Part shown: positions 9,390-17,475 of the stretch, piece by piece
How positions within the stretch are numbered: the stretch's first letter is position 1
Layout: every line of letters begins with the position of its first letter
Source: JALZKA01 sp963753385
GTDB lineage: Bacteria; Actinomycetota; Thermoleophilia; Solirubrobacterales; 70-9
Reading direction: 5' to 3'
Assembly (NCBI GenBank): GCA_963753385.1
Contig: CAVWCC010000013.1
Location: 1-64,000, forward strand
Length of the DNA: 64,000 nt
Made by a program: the position numbers and the translations under genes
The notes under the pieces: model-generated
Told to the model about the DNA's origin: nothing
Databases searched by the model: none
Seen by the model: the letters and a program-made list of their open reading frames with translations, nothing else

Positions 9390-9440
9390 GACCGCCGGCC
9401 TCATAACCCGGAGGTCGTGGGTTCAAATCCCACCACCTAT
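9390..9440 (+). pseudogene. 3' fragment of a tRNA-Met (CAU) gene
   Basis: The stretch reads as an anticodon arm with loop CTCATAA (anticodon CAT at 9402-9404) flanked by CCGGC and CCCGG, then a variable loop GAGGTC and a full T arm GTGGG-TTCAAAT-CCCAC. Downstream CACCTAT should be the 3' acceptor strand, but no matching 5' acceptor or D arm exists upstream, and the anticodon stem has one C-C mismatch. It therefore looks like the 3' half of an initiator/elongator tRNA-Met left behind by recombination. tRNA 3' halves are classic integrase attachment sites. Confidence 0.65.
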
Positions 9441-9631
9441 CGAATCTCGCTGCGACCCACGGCTCAAGCGTGCGACTTCAGCTCTTCGCGCATTGGGCAA
9501 GCCGCGCGGCGGGCCGTCGTCTCCGCGAAAGCAGGAGCGGACCGCCGCCGCCGGCCTCTGCCTGCTCGTCGTCCAGGGCAGGAGCGCCCGCAAGGGGTTC
9601 CCTTCCGCACGCAGCATCCGCTTGGCGTGGT

Positions 9632-9670
9632 GGTCAACCGGCCCTCGCTGTGGCCTGACCGATGATTTTT
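9632..9670 (+). terminator. Possible hairpin with T run upstream of the RibD-like gene
   Basis: GGTCA (9632-9636) pairs with TGACC (9656-9660) and an inner GGCC (9640-9643) pairs with GGCC (9652-9655), leaving an 8-base loop. Five T residues follow at 9666-9670. The shape resembles a weak intrinsic terminator, which would stop read-through from upstream before the gene at 9723. The unpaired ACC on the left arm weakens it. Confidence 0.3.
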
Positions 9671-9722
9671 CCGCGTCGTGCTGGTCTGTACGTCGAATAC
9701 CGACTCACGGGAGGCCAACGCT

Positions 9723-10286
9723 ATGCGGAAACTGACCTTCGCCATGAACCTGAGCCTGGACGGCTACATCGCCGCACCCGGCGACGACCTCGGCTGGAGC
9801 GTGCCGAGCGACGAGCTGTTCCAGTGGTGGTCCGACCGGGTGGGCGCGACGGGCCTGGCGCTGTACGGGCGCAAACTGTGGGAGACGATGAGCTCCCACT
9901 GGCCGACCGCCGACCAGCAGCCTGGCGTCACGCCGGCGGAGATCGAGTTCGCCCGCCGGTGGCAGGACATGCCGAAGGTGGTGTTCTCCTCGACGACCAG
10001 CACGGTGGACTGGAACACCCGCCTGGTCACCGGCGACGCGGTCACCGAGATCACCCGGCTCAAGGCCGAGGACGGCGGTCCCATGGACATCGGCGGCGCC
10101 ACACTCGCCGGGGCCGCCATGCGGGCCGGGCTGATCGACGAGTACGTGCTGGTCACCGCACCGGTCTTGGTGGGCAGCGGCACGCCGTTCTTTGCGGCTC
10201 TGGACAACAGGGTGAACCTGACCCTGGTGGAGACCCGGACGTTTCCCGACGGCGTGGTCCTGACCAGGTACGAGACCAGACGCTGA
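9723..10286 (+). CDS. RibD C-terminal/dihydrofolate reductase-like protein
   Basis: A 187-residue single-domain protein of the RibD_C (DHFR-fold) family, NADPH-binding reductases of mostly unknown substrate. It shows MRKLTFAMNLSLDGYIA at the start, LYGRKLWETM for the cofactor loop, a DIGGATLA glycine motif and VTAPVLVGSGTPFF near the end. The ATG at 9723 has GGGAGG seven bases upstream, which decides it over the in-frame ATG at 9678. Two more members of this family occur in the window at 31842-32483 and 57442-57990. Confidence 0.85.
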   Translation: MRKLTFAMNLSLDGYIAAPGDDLGWSVPSDELFQWWSDRVGATGLALYGRKLWETMSSHWPTADQQPGVTPAEIEFARRWQDMPKVVFSSTTSTVDWNTRLVTGDAVTEITRLKAEDGGPMDIGGATLAGAAMRAGLIDEYVLVTAPVLVGSGTPFFAALDNRVNLTLVETRTFPDGVVLTRYETRR

Positions 10287-10645
10287 GTGCCCGACGTCGG
10301 ATCGGCGGGCTTCGGGCCCCCCAAGGATCTCGTGGCGCTGGGTTCCGAGGCGATCGCCGTCCGGCCAGGCGATCGCTCCGGACGACGAGCAGGCAGACCC
10401 CGACCAAGGTCCCGGACTCCTGCTTCTCTTCCCGAGCTCCTGCTTTCGGTCCGCGGCGTCGCTGCCCCTCCCGCGTGAGAGCGGAGACGGTAGGTGCGTC
10501 ACTCGGGTAGGCGGGTTCGCTGCCTGATCCGTGGGTGGTAGCGAGAGACGAATCGGGCCCCCGCTACTGGAAGGGCCTGGAGGACGAAAGTCCGAATGGC
10601 CCTTCTTTAAGTGCAATACCGCCCGGCCCTGCGGTGATCTCAACG
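10287..10645. other. Intergenic interval of about 360 bases
   Basis: This region lies between the RibD-like gene and the 3' end of the opposing FUSC gene. I see no supported coding sequence. Its one clear structure is the nested hairpin at 10570-10605; the remainder shows no repeat or recognisable regulatory motif. Confidence 0.55.
10570..10605. terminator. Nested perfect hairpin with GAAA tetraloop
   Basis: GAAGGGCC (10570-10577) pairs perfectly with GGCCCTTC (10598-10605). Inside it, GGAC (10582-10585) and GTCC (10590-10593) close a GAAA tetraloop, with 4-base internal loops on either side. On the + strand it is followed by TTTAAG. It lies 40 bases past the stop of the minus-strand FUSC gene, so it may serve as that gene's terminator, or as a terminator for the + strand. 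Confidence 0.45.
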
Positions 10646-11698
10646 TCAGCGCTCAGCTTCGCCGAAGACTCGGAACGCCAGCGCCGCCACAAGGATCCCG
10701 AGCGCCGTGCCGAGGGCACGCTCGCCGGCGGAGTCGAAAGCCGGCGAGCCCAGCGTGTCCGTCAACAGCACGACGTAAACGGTGATCGCGGTCGTAAAGA
10801 GCGCGTACTCGATGGCCAACAGCGCGAAGGAGAGCGCCGCCGCGATGGTCAGCACGATCGTAATCGGGATAACCGCGTCGCTCAGAATCTCAGCCAGGGC
10901 CGTTGCCAGCACGAGCCCGATCACGGTTCCGGCCGCGCGCATCGCGATCCGCTCGGAGGTCTGGCCGACGGCGGGCTTGAGGACGAAGAGGATCGTCAAC
11001 GGGACCCAGTAGCCATGATCGTTAAAGCCCACGAGCCGGTAAATCGCGACGCCCAGTGCCAACGCCCCGCCGAAGCGGAGCGCGTGCCGCATGGTCGGAT
11101 CCTGGATGTCGAGGTGGGCGCGCAGCTTCGCGGCGGTTCGGCCGAAGTCGAACTGCCGCTCGCGCCCGCGATCGGTGACCGCCCAAGCGACAGCCGCCCA
11201 GGCGGCCTGAGCGAGGCCGCCAGAGGTGCCGATCGCGAGCGCCCCCCAGGCCTGGTGTGGCTCCAACCACAGCCCCTGCGCGATCAAGAAGGCGAGCACG
11301 AGGGATAGCCCGACGATCGCCATGCGCAGCGAGACTGCAACTGCGTAGCCGCCGACCGTCCCGACGACCGCCATGCCGAGGATGGCCGTCGGCACGGTCT
11401 GGCTCGTGAGCACCCCCAGAGCCGCCACGATGCCGACTGCCGGCGCCCAGCAGAGCTGCCAGCGCACACGCACCCGGGCCGGGGCGTCGAAGGCTATGAA
11501 GCCGCAGATCATCGCCGCGGTGCCGACCGCCCCAGCGACCGCGTCGTCGAACGCCAGCTCCGTGAGCAGGCCGGCAGCAACCGGCACCGCGATCAGGAAG
11601 CCCCGCCTGATCTGCGGCACCGGGTCGCCACGAAGCGCCCAGGCCGGCGGCAGGCGGAAGCTGACTGGTGCCGGCGCCTGGGTCATCGTCCGGATCAT
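10646..11698 (-). CDS. FUSC-family integral membrane protein
   Basis: A protein of about 350 residues with two blocks of hydrophobic helices (about residues 25-155 and 210-345) separated by a soluble linker containing RGRERQFDFGRTAAKLRAHL. The second block begins YGFNDHGYWVPLT-like and contains LKPAVGQTSERIAMRAAGTVIG, the signature of FUSC/aromatic acid exporter-like (YccS/AaeB) transporters. A role in export of aromatic or organic acids is inferred from the family. ATGs at 11698 and 11686 are both possible; neither has a strong ribosome site. The gene is divergent from the SABATH methyltransferase. Confidence 0.75.
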   Translation of the reverse strand: MIRTMTQAPAPVSFRLPPAWALRGDPVPQIRRGFLIAVPVAAGLLTELAFDDAVAGAVGTAAMICGFIAFDAPARVRVRWQLCWAPAVGIVAALGVLTSQTVPTAILGMAVVGTVGGYAVAVSLRMAIVGLSLVLAFLIAQGLWLEPHQAWGALAIGTSGGLAQAAWAAVAWAVTDRGRERQFDFGRTAAKLRAHLDIQDPTMRHALRFGGALALGVAIYRLVGFNDHGYWVPLTILFVLKPAVGQTSERIAMRAAGTVIGLVLATALAEILSDAVIPITIVLTIAAALSFALLAIEYALFTTAITVYVVLLTDTLGSPAFDSAGERALGTALGILVAALAFRVFGEAER

Positions 11699-11875
11699 TC
11701 TGCCCGCGACATGGACGCGAGACCACGAACATTGCGGCCGCGCCGCGACCCAGCGCGCGCTTCCGCCGCCCACGGGATGCCGACGCTATGGGACGATCGT
11801 CGTCGCAACCTGGAGATCGGGCGCTGCTGTCCGGAAGGAGGCGCCACGCAGCCAGATCGCCCCGAGCTCTCGAGC

Positions 11876-13063
11876 ATGGCCGAGGACTACGCGCGGTACG
11901 CGCTCTCGCAGCGCGCCGCGTTCGAGTCGACCCACCCGGCCGCGCTGGCCGCCGCGCGGCTGTTTGCAGACGAGCCGGTGCTCCGCGTGGTTGACCTTGG
12001 CGCCGCCGATGGCGTCAATTCTCACGGTCTCATCCGCGATCTCGCGGAGGAGCGCGCTGGCCGAGCGCTGATTTACGCGCTCGTCGATCTCCCAACGAAC
12101 GCGTGGGACGTCGCCGCCGACCACCTGCTGCACGCCTTTGGTGGAGCCGCGGGCGGGACCGGGGTCGTCGTCATCCCCGCGCTGGGCGACGTCGGCCCGG
12201 GGGTAGCCGACGGCGGGACGGGGGCCCACTACACGACGCCCCAGGCCCACGGCGAAGCCTGCCGCCGAGCGGTCGAGCACCGCCCGCCGCCTGCCACGGT
12301 GATCAGCATGGCGGGCATCCCTCTCCAGCGGGCGCCCTGCCTGCCGTCGGGCAGCGTGCAGGTCGCGGTCACCGGGACGGCGATGCACTGGGTCGCCGAC
12401 GCGGCCGGCCTGGCCTCGACCGGGTCGGTCTTCCCGGGCTACCCGGACCACTTGGACGAGGCCGAGCGGCGGGCCTGGCGCGTGGCCGCGGCGCGGCAAT
12501 GGGAGCGGCTGCTCGAGATGCGCGCCATGGAGCTCGCACCCGGCGGCCGGTTCGTCGCTGCGCTCCCGGCCTCCCCCGCTCCCTGCCCCGAGAGGACGGG
12601 GCTCTACGTGGAGATCATCGGGGACATGAACCGGGTGCTCGCCGACTGGTGCCGCTCGGGGCGCATCGGCGCCGCCACGGTTGCCGCGGTCGTCGTTCCG
12701 GTGTGGATGCGCACGCTCGACGAGATCCGGGCTCCCTTTGAGGCGGGTGGCGGGAACGTCGCCGGCCTCGAGCTCGAGAGCGCCGAGCTCTTCCGTCTCG
12801 ACAACCCCTACCGGGACGCCGATCCCGCCGTGTTCGCGCGGGACTACGTGCGGAGCGTGATCGCATGGGGCGGGCCGCTCCTCCTACGCGCGTTCGCGCG
12901 CGAGGGTGAGGACCGCGCCCCCGGTCTCCTCGCCGACTTCCTCGGCGTGCTCGAGGAGCGCGTCGCGGATGGCCCCGACCGCTACCGCTGGGACTACATC
13001 GAAGCGCTTGTCATCTGCCGGAAGGCGGAGGGCACCGGCCGCGACCGGATGCGCAGGCCATAG
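11876..13063 (+). CDS. SABATH-like SAM-dependent carboxyl methyltransferase
   Basis: A 395-residue methyltransferase whose layout matches the SABATH family, best known from plants, where it methylates the carboxyl of salicylate, benzoate or jasmonate. The SAM motif is VVDLGAADGVNS (about residues 40-51). The central motif LPSGSVQVAVTGTAMHWVAD corresponds to the family SS-x-x-LHWLS block. The C-terminal half has LYVEIIGDMNRVLADWC and VPVWMRTLDEIRAPFE, aligning with the family cap domain. The ATG at 11876 was taken because MAEDYARYALSQRAAFE resembles the family N-terminus. A GGAAGGAGG lies 37 bases upstream, so a non-ATG start nearer to it cannot be excluded. Confidence 0.75.
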   Translation: MAEDYARYALSQRAAFESTHPAALAAARLFADEPVLRVVDLGAADGVNSHGLIRDLAEERAGRALIYALVDLPTNAWDVAADHLLHAFGGAAGGTGVVVIPALGDVGPGVADGGTGAHYTTPQAHGEACRRAVEHRPPPATVISMAGIPLQRAPCLPSGSVQVAVTGTAMHWVADAAGLASTGSVFPGYPDHLDEAERRAWRVAAARQWERLLEMRAMELAPGGRFVAALPASPAPCPERTGLYVEIIGDMNRVLADWCRSGRIGAATVAAVVVPVWMRTLDEIRAPFEAGGGNVAGLELESAELFRLDNPYRDADPAVFARDYVRSVIAWGGPLLLRAFAREGEDRAPGLLADFLGVLEERVADGPDRYRWDYIEALVICRKAEGTGRDRMRRP

Positions 13064-13086
13064 CCGGGCCCTTCCGCATAGCGGTT

Positions 13087-13101
13087 GATGATGAGATCAT
13101 C
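13087..13101. promoter_or_regulatory. Inverted repeat before the acyl-CoA synthetase
   Basis: GATGAT and ATCATC flank a GAG centre, a perfect 6-base-arm palindrome ending 8 bases before the ATG at 13110. Its position over the translation start region suggests a repressor site, but no partner regulator is adjacent. Confidence 0.3.
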
Positions 13102-13109
13102 GCGCTGAG

Positions 13110-14703
13110 ATGAGCACGCCGCTTCAGACGGCCCAACCCCGCAGCTACGAGGAAGCCGTTGCAGCGCACCGGTGGCGCGTCCCCGAGCGCTACAACATCG
13201 CCGCCGACGTCTGCGACAAGCATCCCGACTCCAAGCGGGCGATGGTGTTCGAGGACTTCCTCGGAAATCAGCGCGAGGTCAGCTGGGGGGAGCAGCGTTC
13301 GCTCGCCAACCGGGCCGCGAACGTGCTCGTCGCGCACGGCGTCCAGCGCGGCGACCGGGTGGCGATCTGTGCCCCGGCGTCCCCCGAGACCGCGGCGATG
13401 TTCCTGGGCACATGGAAGGCCGGCGCGATCCTGCTCTCACTGTCGGTGCTCTACGGCGACGAGGGGATCCGCCATCGGATCTCCGACTCCGAGCCGAGGC
13501 TGATCGTCACGGACGCCGAGAACGCTGAGCGGATGCCATCCGATCTCGTCGGCGAGGTGGTGGTTCTCGACGAGGAGCTACTGGCCAGGGCCGACGACCA
13601 TTTCGAGACCGCGGACACGTCCAGCGAGGATCCGGCCCAGATCTACTACACGTCGGGAACGACTGGACTCGCGAAGGGGATCCTTCACGCGCACCGTTAC
13701 ATCCTTGCCCACGAGGAGTTCACCTACTGCCATGGGGTCGAGGACGGCGAGCTCTTCCACGGCATGGGCGAGTGGGCCTGGGCTGCCGGGATCGCTCCCC
13801 TGCTCGGTCCGTGGCGCCTGGGCGCCACCCAGTTCGTCTACCGCAGGAAGGGAGGGTTCGACCCGCACGAGCAGCTCGAGGTGCTCTCGCGGCACAGCGT
13901 CACCAACGTGTTCACGACGCCGACCGCGATGCGCTCGATGATGGCGATCGAGGACGCGGGCGAGCGCTACCCACAGCGCTTCCGGCGCGTGTGCTCGGCC
14001 GGTGAGCCGCTCAATCCGGAGGCGATCCGCTGGTTTCGCGACCAGTACGGGGTCACGGTGCTTGACTACTACGGCCTCTCGGAGTCCTATCCCCTATGCG
14101 CCAACTATCCGTTCATGGAAGTGCGCGAGGGATCGATGGGGAAGCCGATGCCCGGATGGGACGTGCAGATCCTCGACGAGGACGAGAAGCCGGTCGACGT
14201 CGGTGACGCGGGGCGAGATCTGCCTGCGGGCCCGATCGAATCCCCACTATCCGCTCGGCTACTGGCGAAATCCAGAGGCCACCCGTGAGGACTTCGAGGG
14301 GGAGTGGTTCCACACCAAGGACGCAGCGGAGACCGATCCTGACGGGTACTTCTGGTACGCCGGGCGCGCCGACGACGTGATCATCTCGGCCGGATACAGG
14401 ATCGGTCCGTTCGAGGTGGAGTCGGCCTGCATCGAGCACCCCGCCGTCCGCGAGGCGGCGGCGGTCGCCTCCCCGGATGAGCGGCGCGGAAACGTGGTCA
14501 AGGCCTTCATCGTCCTCGCGGAGGGGAGCGCGCCATCCGACGAGCTCGCCGAGGAGATCAAGGGGTTCGTCCGCGGAAACCTCTCCGCCTACGCGTATCC
14601 CCGAAGGATCGAGTTCGTTTCCGAGCTGCCGAAGACCCTGACCGGCAAGATCCGAAGGATTGAGCTGCGCGAATCCGAGCGCGAATCACCGAGCGCGTAC
14701 TAG
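13110..14703 (+). pseudogene. AMP-forming acyl-CoA synthetase interrupted by a one-base frameshift
   Basis: Two overlapping frames together encode one ANL-superfamily ligase of about 530 residues that activates a carboxylic acid with ATP and CoA. Frame one (13110-14288) carries the P-loop YYTSGTTGLAKG, the core YYGLSES and GSMGKPMPGWDV. The second frame, read from about 14214 to 14703, carries GYWRNPEATREDFEGEWFHTKD, the hinge motif YAGRADDVIISAGYRIGPFEVE and the catalytic Lys in PKTLTGKIRR. Deleting one G from the run at 14210-14213 restores VDVGDAGEICLRARSNPHYP, so the lesion is a +1 in that run. It may be a real mutation or a sequencing error. The motifs otherwise look intact. Confidence 0.85.
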
Positions 14704-14753
14704 CTCGACCCTGGAGTTCACCCCGCGCGATCAGGGTCTGCATGAGCGGGGAG

Positions 14754-15197
14754 CTAGGGACGCGTCGTTCGGGTCTCGGTCCAGTCGACGTAGAGCTTGC
14801 GCTCGGCGAAGAGCCAGGTGCCGGCGCGCTTGACGAACGTGTCGTGATACCGAAGGGAGGCGATCATCAGCTTGCGCTCGCCGTCCTCGACGTAGAGGTG
14901 GTGGGCGAGGCAGTAGCTCTCGCCGGTCGCTCGATCCCCCTCGAACACGATGGTGCTCTGGCCATTGAAATGGGTCGTCGCCTCGTACCGGTTGAGGTCG
15001 GCGAAGACCGGCGTCAGCGCCTCGCGGCCATTGAGCTCCTGCGATGGCTCGGTGCCCTCCCCGTCCATGTAGACGACGAAGTGGGTGTCCTCGGTGAAGA
15101 GCGCCTTCTGTCCCTCGGCATCCCGGCGATCGGCGCAGTGCGCGTAGTCGTCGACGAGCGTCCGGATCGCCAAGCGGTCCGTGAGCTCCGCTGACAC
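14754..15197 (-). CDS. SnoaL/NTF2-like protein
   Basis: A 147-residue alpha+beta barrel protein of the SnoaL-like group: IRTLVDDYAHCADRRDAEGQKALFTEDTHF at the start, then GREALTPVFADLNRYEATTHFNGQST and a closing WLFAERKLYVDW. Such proteins act as small hydratases, cyclases or isomerases or bind hydrophobic ligands; the reaction is not predictable. The GTG start at 15197 lies 44 bases after the preceding SnoaL gene on the same strand, so it is probably the third gene of the epimerase operon. Confidence 0.75.
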   Translation of the reverse strand: MSAELTDRLAIRTLVDDYAHCADRRDAEGQKALFTEDTHFVVYMDGEGTEPSQELNGREALTPVFADLNRYEATTHFNGQSTIVFEGDRATGESYCLAHHLYVEDGERKLMIASLRYHDTFVKRAGTWLFAERKLYVDWTETRTTRP

Positions 15198-15241
15198 TTA
15201 CCGGACCCCTTGGCCTTGCAACGCGAGCTTGCGGAGTCGAC

Positions 15242-15715
15242 TCATTGCGAAGCTCCGACCTCAAACGGCTCGGCGCCGACCTCAGTGTGGACGGTCCACG
15301 AACCGTCCTTGCGGAAGCTTTGGGCGGTGGCGTAGCTGTCCTCGAGGAACTGCAGGTAGGTCACCTTCCCGTCGACGACCTTCACGAGGATCGAGAACGG
15401 GGAGCTCACCACCTTGCCCAGCGAGTTCGACCTGTAGCGGAAGTCGCCGAACACGGCCACGTTCTCGCCGGAGGCAAACATCGTGCTCACGTTGAACGCC
15501 TGGTTCTCCCAGCGGCTGAACATCACGCCGAGGTTGTCGAGGAACGCCTGCGGGCCGTGTGATGTGCCGGCCCACGGCAAGATCTTGTTGAGCTCGGAGT
15601 CCTCGGTGTTGAGTGATACGTAGGTGGCGTCGGGTGCAACCACCCTGTTGACGACGTCGGGGTCCAGCAGGTTCTCCAGCCACTTGCCGACAACCTCGAT
15701 CGGAGTGGGGGACAT
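15242..15715 (-). CDS. SnoaL-like (LimA/NTF2-fold) protein
   Basis: A 157-residue NTF2-fold protein with PIEVVGKWLENLLDPDVVNRVVAPD, then HGPQAFLDNLGVMFSRWE and VAVFGDFRYRSNSLGKVVSSPF, resembling the nuclear transport factor 2-like group next to sugar or terpenoid enzymes. The ATG at 15715 has AGGGAGG five bases upstream and starts one base after the epimerase stop codon, so it is translationally coupled. An in-frame ATG at 15748, inside the epimerase gene, also has a GAGGAG site. Function is unknown beyond the fold. Confidence 0.75.
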   Translation of the reverse strand: MSPTPIEVVGKWLENLLDPDVVNRVVAPDATYVSLNTEDSELNKILPWAGTSHGPQAFLDNLGVMFSRWENQAFNVSTMFASGENVAVFGDFRYRSNSLGKVVSSPFSILVKVVDGKVTYLQFLEDSYATAQSFRKDGSWTVHTEVGAEPFEVGASQ

Positions 15716-15716
15716 G

Positions 15717-16643
15717 TCAGCCTCCCTGTCCATCAGATCCCTGTTCATCGGTTTCTCCTCCGTTGCGGTAGCTCCCATTGCGGAACTCATCGACCAGCCC
15801 CGGATGGGAGGGACGCCAATCGAGCTCCGCTGGGGCCCTGGCCGCGGCCGCATCGCTGCCCTGATCGAGCAGGAGGACCTCGGCGAAGTAGTCGCCCAGG
15901 CGTGCCCGAGCCTCGTCGTCGGAGCCGGGCACCGCGCCCGGTGCGCCGGCGGCGACAGCGGCCGCCTCGGTGAGCTCGGCGACGGTCGGATTCAATCCGT
16001 CGCCGATGACGTAGAGCCCACGGGCCGAGGCATCCTCCAGGACGCGCCGGAAGAAGTTCGCCAGATCAGCAACGTGGACCGTCGACCAGTGCTGTTGCCC
16101 CGTCCCGAGCATGATCAGGTTGCCGGCGTCGTTTCGGGGCGAGCCGAGAAGAAGCCCGGGAATGCCTCCGCCACCGTCGCCGTAGGCGACGCCGGAGACG
16201 ATCACAACTCCGCGCATGCCCTCCGCGTCGAGAACTCGACGCTCGATCGGCTCCCTCCACGACACCAGCGCCGGCGCGTTGCGTGGCGACTCCTCGGTGA
16301 TGGTGGGGTTGGCGCCGTAGATCCACTGGCCGCTGATGTGGAGGTAGGCCTTGCCGGTGCCGGCGAAATCGGTCGCCGCATCGACGACCGCGGCGTCCAG
16401 GTTCGCGCTTGTCTCGTCCCCAGGACTGGCCGTGTGGATAGCCCCGTCCGCATCGCTGAACAGCTTCACGACCGCCGGTCGGTCGTAGAGGTCGACGACG
16501 GCCGCCGTGGCGCCATGAGCGGCGACGACGTCGGCCTGGGCGTCGTCGCGGACGAGCGCCATCACCTCATGCCCGTGGTCATGCAATTCCGCCAGGACGT
16601 GCGAGCCGATAAATCCCGTTGCGCCGGTGAGTGCCACTCTCAT
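15717..16643 (-). CDS. NAD-dependent epimerase/dehydratase (extended SDR)
   Basis: A 308-residue extended short-chain dehydrogenase. It begins MRVALTGATGFIGSHVLAEL (TGxxGxxG NAD(P) motif) and has WSTVHVADLANFFRRVLE, a conserved extended-SDR helix. The usual YxxxK is not obvious: ISGQWIYGANP occupies that region, so it may be an atypical, nucleotide-binding member. AAGGAGG lies 9 bases before the ATG. It is first in an operon with two SnoaL-like genes, and the promoter is covered by two copies of a palindrome also found before the TetR gene, so TetR repression is likely. Confidence 0.8.
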   Translation of the reverse strand: MRVALTGATGFIGSHVLAELHDHGHEVMALVRDDAQADVVAAHGATAAVVDLYDRPAVVKLFSDADGAIHTASPGDETSANLDAAVVDAATDFAGTGKAYLHISGQWIYGANPTITEESPRNAPALVSWREPIERRVLDAEGMRGVVIVSGVAYGDGGGGIPGLLLGSPRNDAGNLIMLGTGQQHWSTVHVADLANFFRRVLEDASARGLYVIGDGLNPTVAELTEAAAVAAGAPGAVPGSDDEARARLGDYFAEVLLLDQGSDAAAARAPAELDWRPSHPGLVDEFRNGSYRNGGETDEQGSDGQGG

Positions 16644-16675
16644 TTGCCGGTTCCTCCTTGGCCCGAAGTATTAGA

Positions 16676-16731
16676 TCAAGTGCTTGCTTGAGATTATCCC
16701 ACGCTCAGCATCTTGTCAAGCAAATGCTTGA
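16676..16731 (-). promoter_or_regulatory. Promoter with two TetR-type operators
   Basis: A perfect inverted repeat TCAAGCAAATGCTTGA (16716-16731) and a near copy TCAAGTGCTTGCTTGA (16676-16691) lie 40 bases apart centre to centre, about four helical turns. On the minus strand a TTGACA-like -35 (16719-16714) overlaps the first site and a GATAAT -10 (16698-16693) sits just before the second, with a short 15-base spacer. The arrangement would block transcription of the epimerase operon when the sites are occupied. Confidence 0.65.
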
Positions 16732-16757
16732 AATGTTCTCTGCGAGAGACTCGCGAG

Positions 16758-17381
16758 TCAGCTCGTGCCGCGGAAGGCGCCGGCGAGCACCGGGACCAAC
16801 AGTCGCTCTAGCTGCCTTTCGGACTTGTTCCGCAGCTCCGTCCCAACCGGGGCGAGCACGAGCCAGTTCAACATGCCGGCGACGCACCGAGTGCGAAGGT
16901 TGAGCTCCTTGTCCTTGACGTCGGGAACGTTCGCTTTGAGCACACGAAGGCAGTCGGCGCGGATCTGATCGAAGCGGGCGTCAAGTCGATCCCATTCCCG
17001 AGGAGGATCGATCCCGCTGCGCGCGACGATGCGCATGACTGCGAGATCATGACCGCCCGCGGCGAGGGCGCCGATCATCGGCCGGGAGAAGGCTGCCGCG
17101 AGCTCCTGGAGCGAGGACTCAGGACTGAGCGCGCCAACCGCCTCCTGTTGGGCGTCTAGATAGCGCTCCAACGCATCCTCGATCGCCGCGTCGCAGAGCG
17201 ATTTCAGCGAACCGAAGTGGTAACTCACCGCCGCCACGTTGGCCTCGGCTGCATCCGTCAGCGCGCGGAGGGTGACTCCATCCTCGCCCCGTTGGGCGAG
17301 CAGGTCCAACGCGGCATCCATCAGCCGCGCGCGTGTTCGTAGGCCCGCCTCGCGACGCCGATCCCTTCCAGCCGGTTTCAT
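16758..17381 (-). CDS. TetR-family transcriptional regulator
   Basis: A 207-residue regulator. The N-terminal helix-turn-helix domain (about residues 15-62) reads ARLMDAALDLLAQRGEDGVTLRALTDAAEANVAAVSYHFGS in register with the TetR DNA-binding motif. The C-terminal ligand domain is all-helical and unassignable. The same 16-base palindrome occurs before this gene (17393-17408) and twice in the 114-base gap to the epimerase operon downstream, so autoregulation and control of that operon are inferred. Confidence 0.9.
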   Translation of the reverse strand: MKPAGRDRRREAGLRTRARLMDAALDLLAQRGEDGVTLRALTDAAEANVAAVSYHFGSLKSLCDAAIEDALERYLDAQQEAVGALSPESSLQELAAAFSRPMIGALAAGGHDLAVMRIVARSGIDPPREWDRLDARFDQIRADCLRVLKANVPDVKDKELNLRTRCVAGMLNWLVLAPVGTELRNKSERQLERLLVPVLAGAFRGTS

Positions 17382-17392
17382 CCCAACCTAAT

Positions 17393-17408
17393 TCAATCAG
17401 ATGCTTAA
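17393..17408. promoter_or_regulatory. Third copy of the TetR operator, before the regulator gene
   Basis: TCAATCAGATGCTTAA matches the perfect operator TCAAGCAAATGCTTGA at 13 of 16 positions and lies 11 bases upstream of the TetR start codon. It suggests weaker, autoregulatory binding. Confidence 0.5.
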
Positions 17409-17475
17409 ACATGTCTCAATGCGAGATCGGAGCGGGCATGAACGAGGCATCCGAGGTTCCATTCGAGGGCGTGGC

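Larger units (their letters stand above)
9363..9722. other. Gene-poor 360-base interval
   Basis: No convincing coding sequence is seen here: the short open frames are rich in Arg/Ser/Pro and match nothing recognisable. The interval holds the 3' half of a tRNA-Met-like sequence close to the typA stop and a possible hairpin terminator shortly before the RibD-like gene. The rest looks like unconstrained or rearranged DNA. Confidence 0.6.

Noticed and set aside
7130..9406. Plus-strand frame of 758 codons over typA
   Set aside because: Arg/Ala/Pro-rich shadow of typA; typA in the other frame has every GTPase motif.
9365..9440. A complete tRNA-Met gene
   Set aside because: No D arm or 5' acceptor strand can be folded against the clear anticodon and T arms.
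10570..10605. RNase P or hammerhead ribozyme element, prompted by GAGGACGAAAGTCC
   Set aside because: Only a short look-alike of the P4-type GAGGAAAGTCC sequence; none of the other conserved parts are nearby.
10287..10645. Several small open frames in the gap
   Set aside because: All are Arg/Ser/Pro-rich without ribosome sites or motifs.
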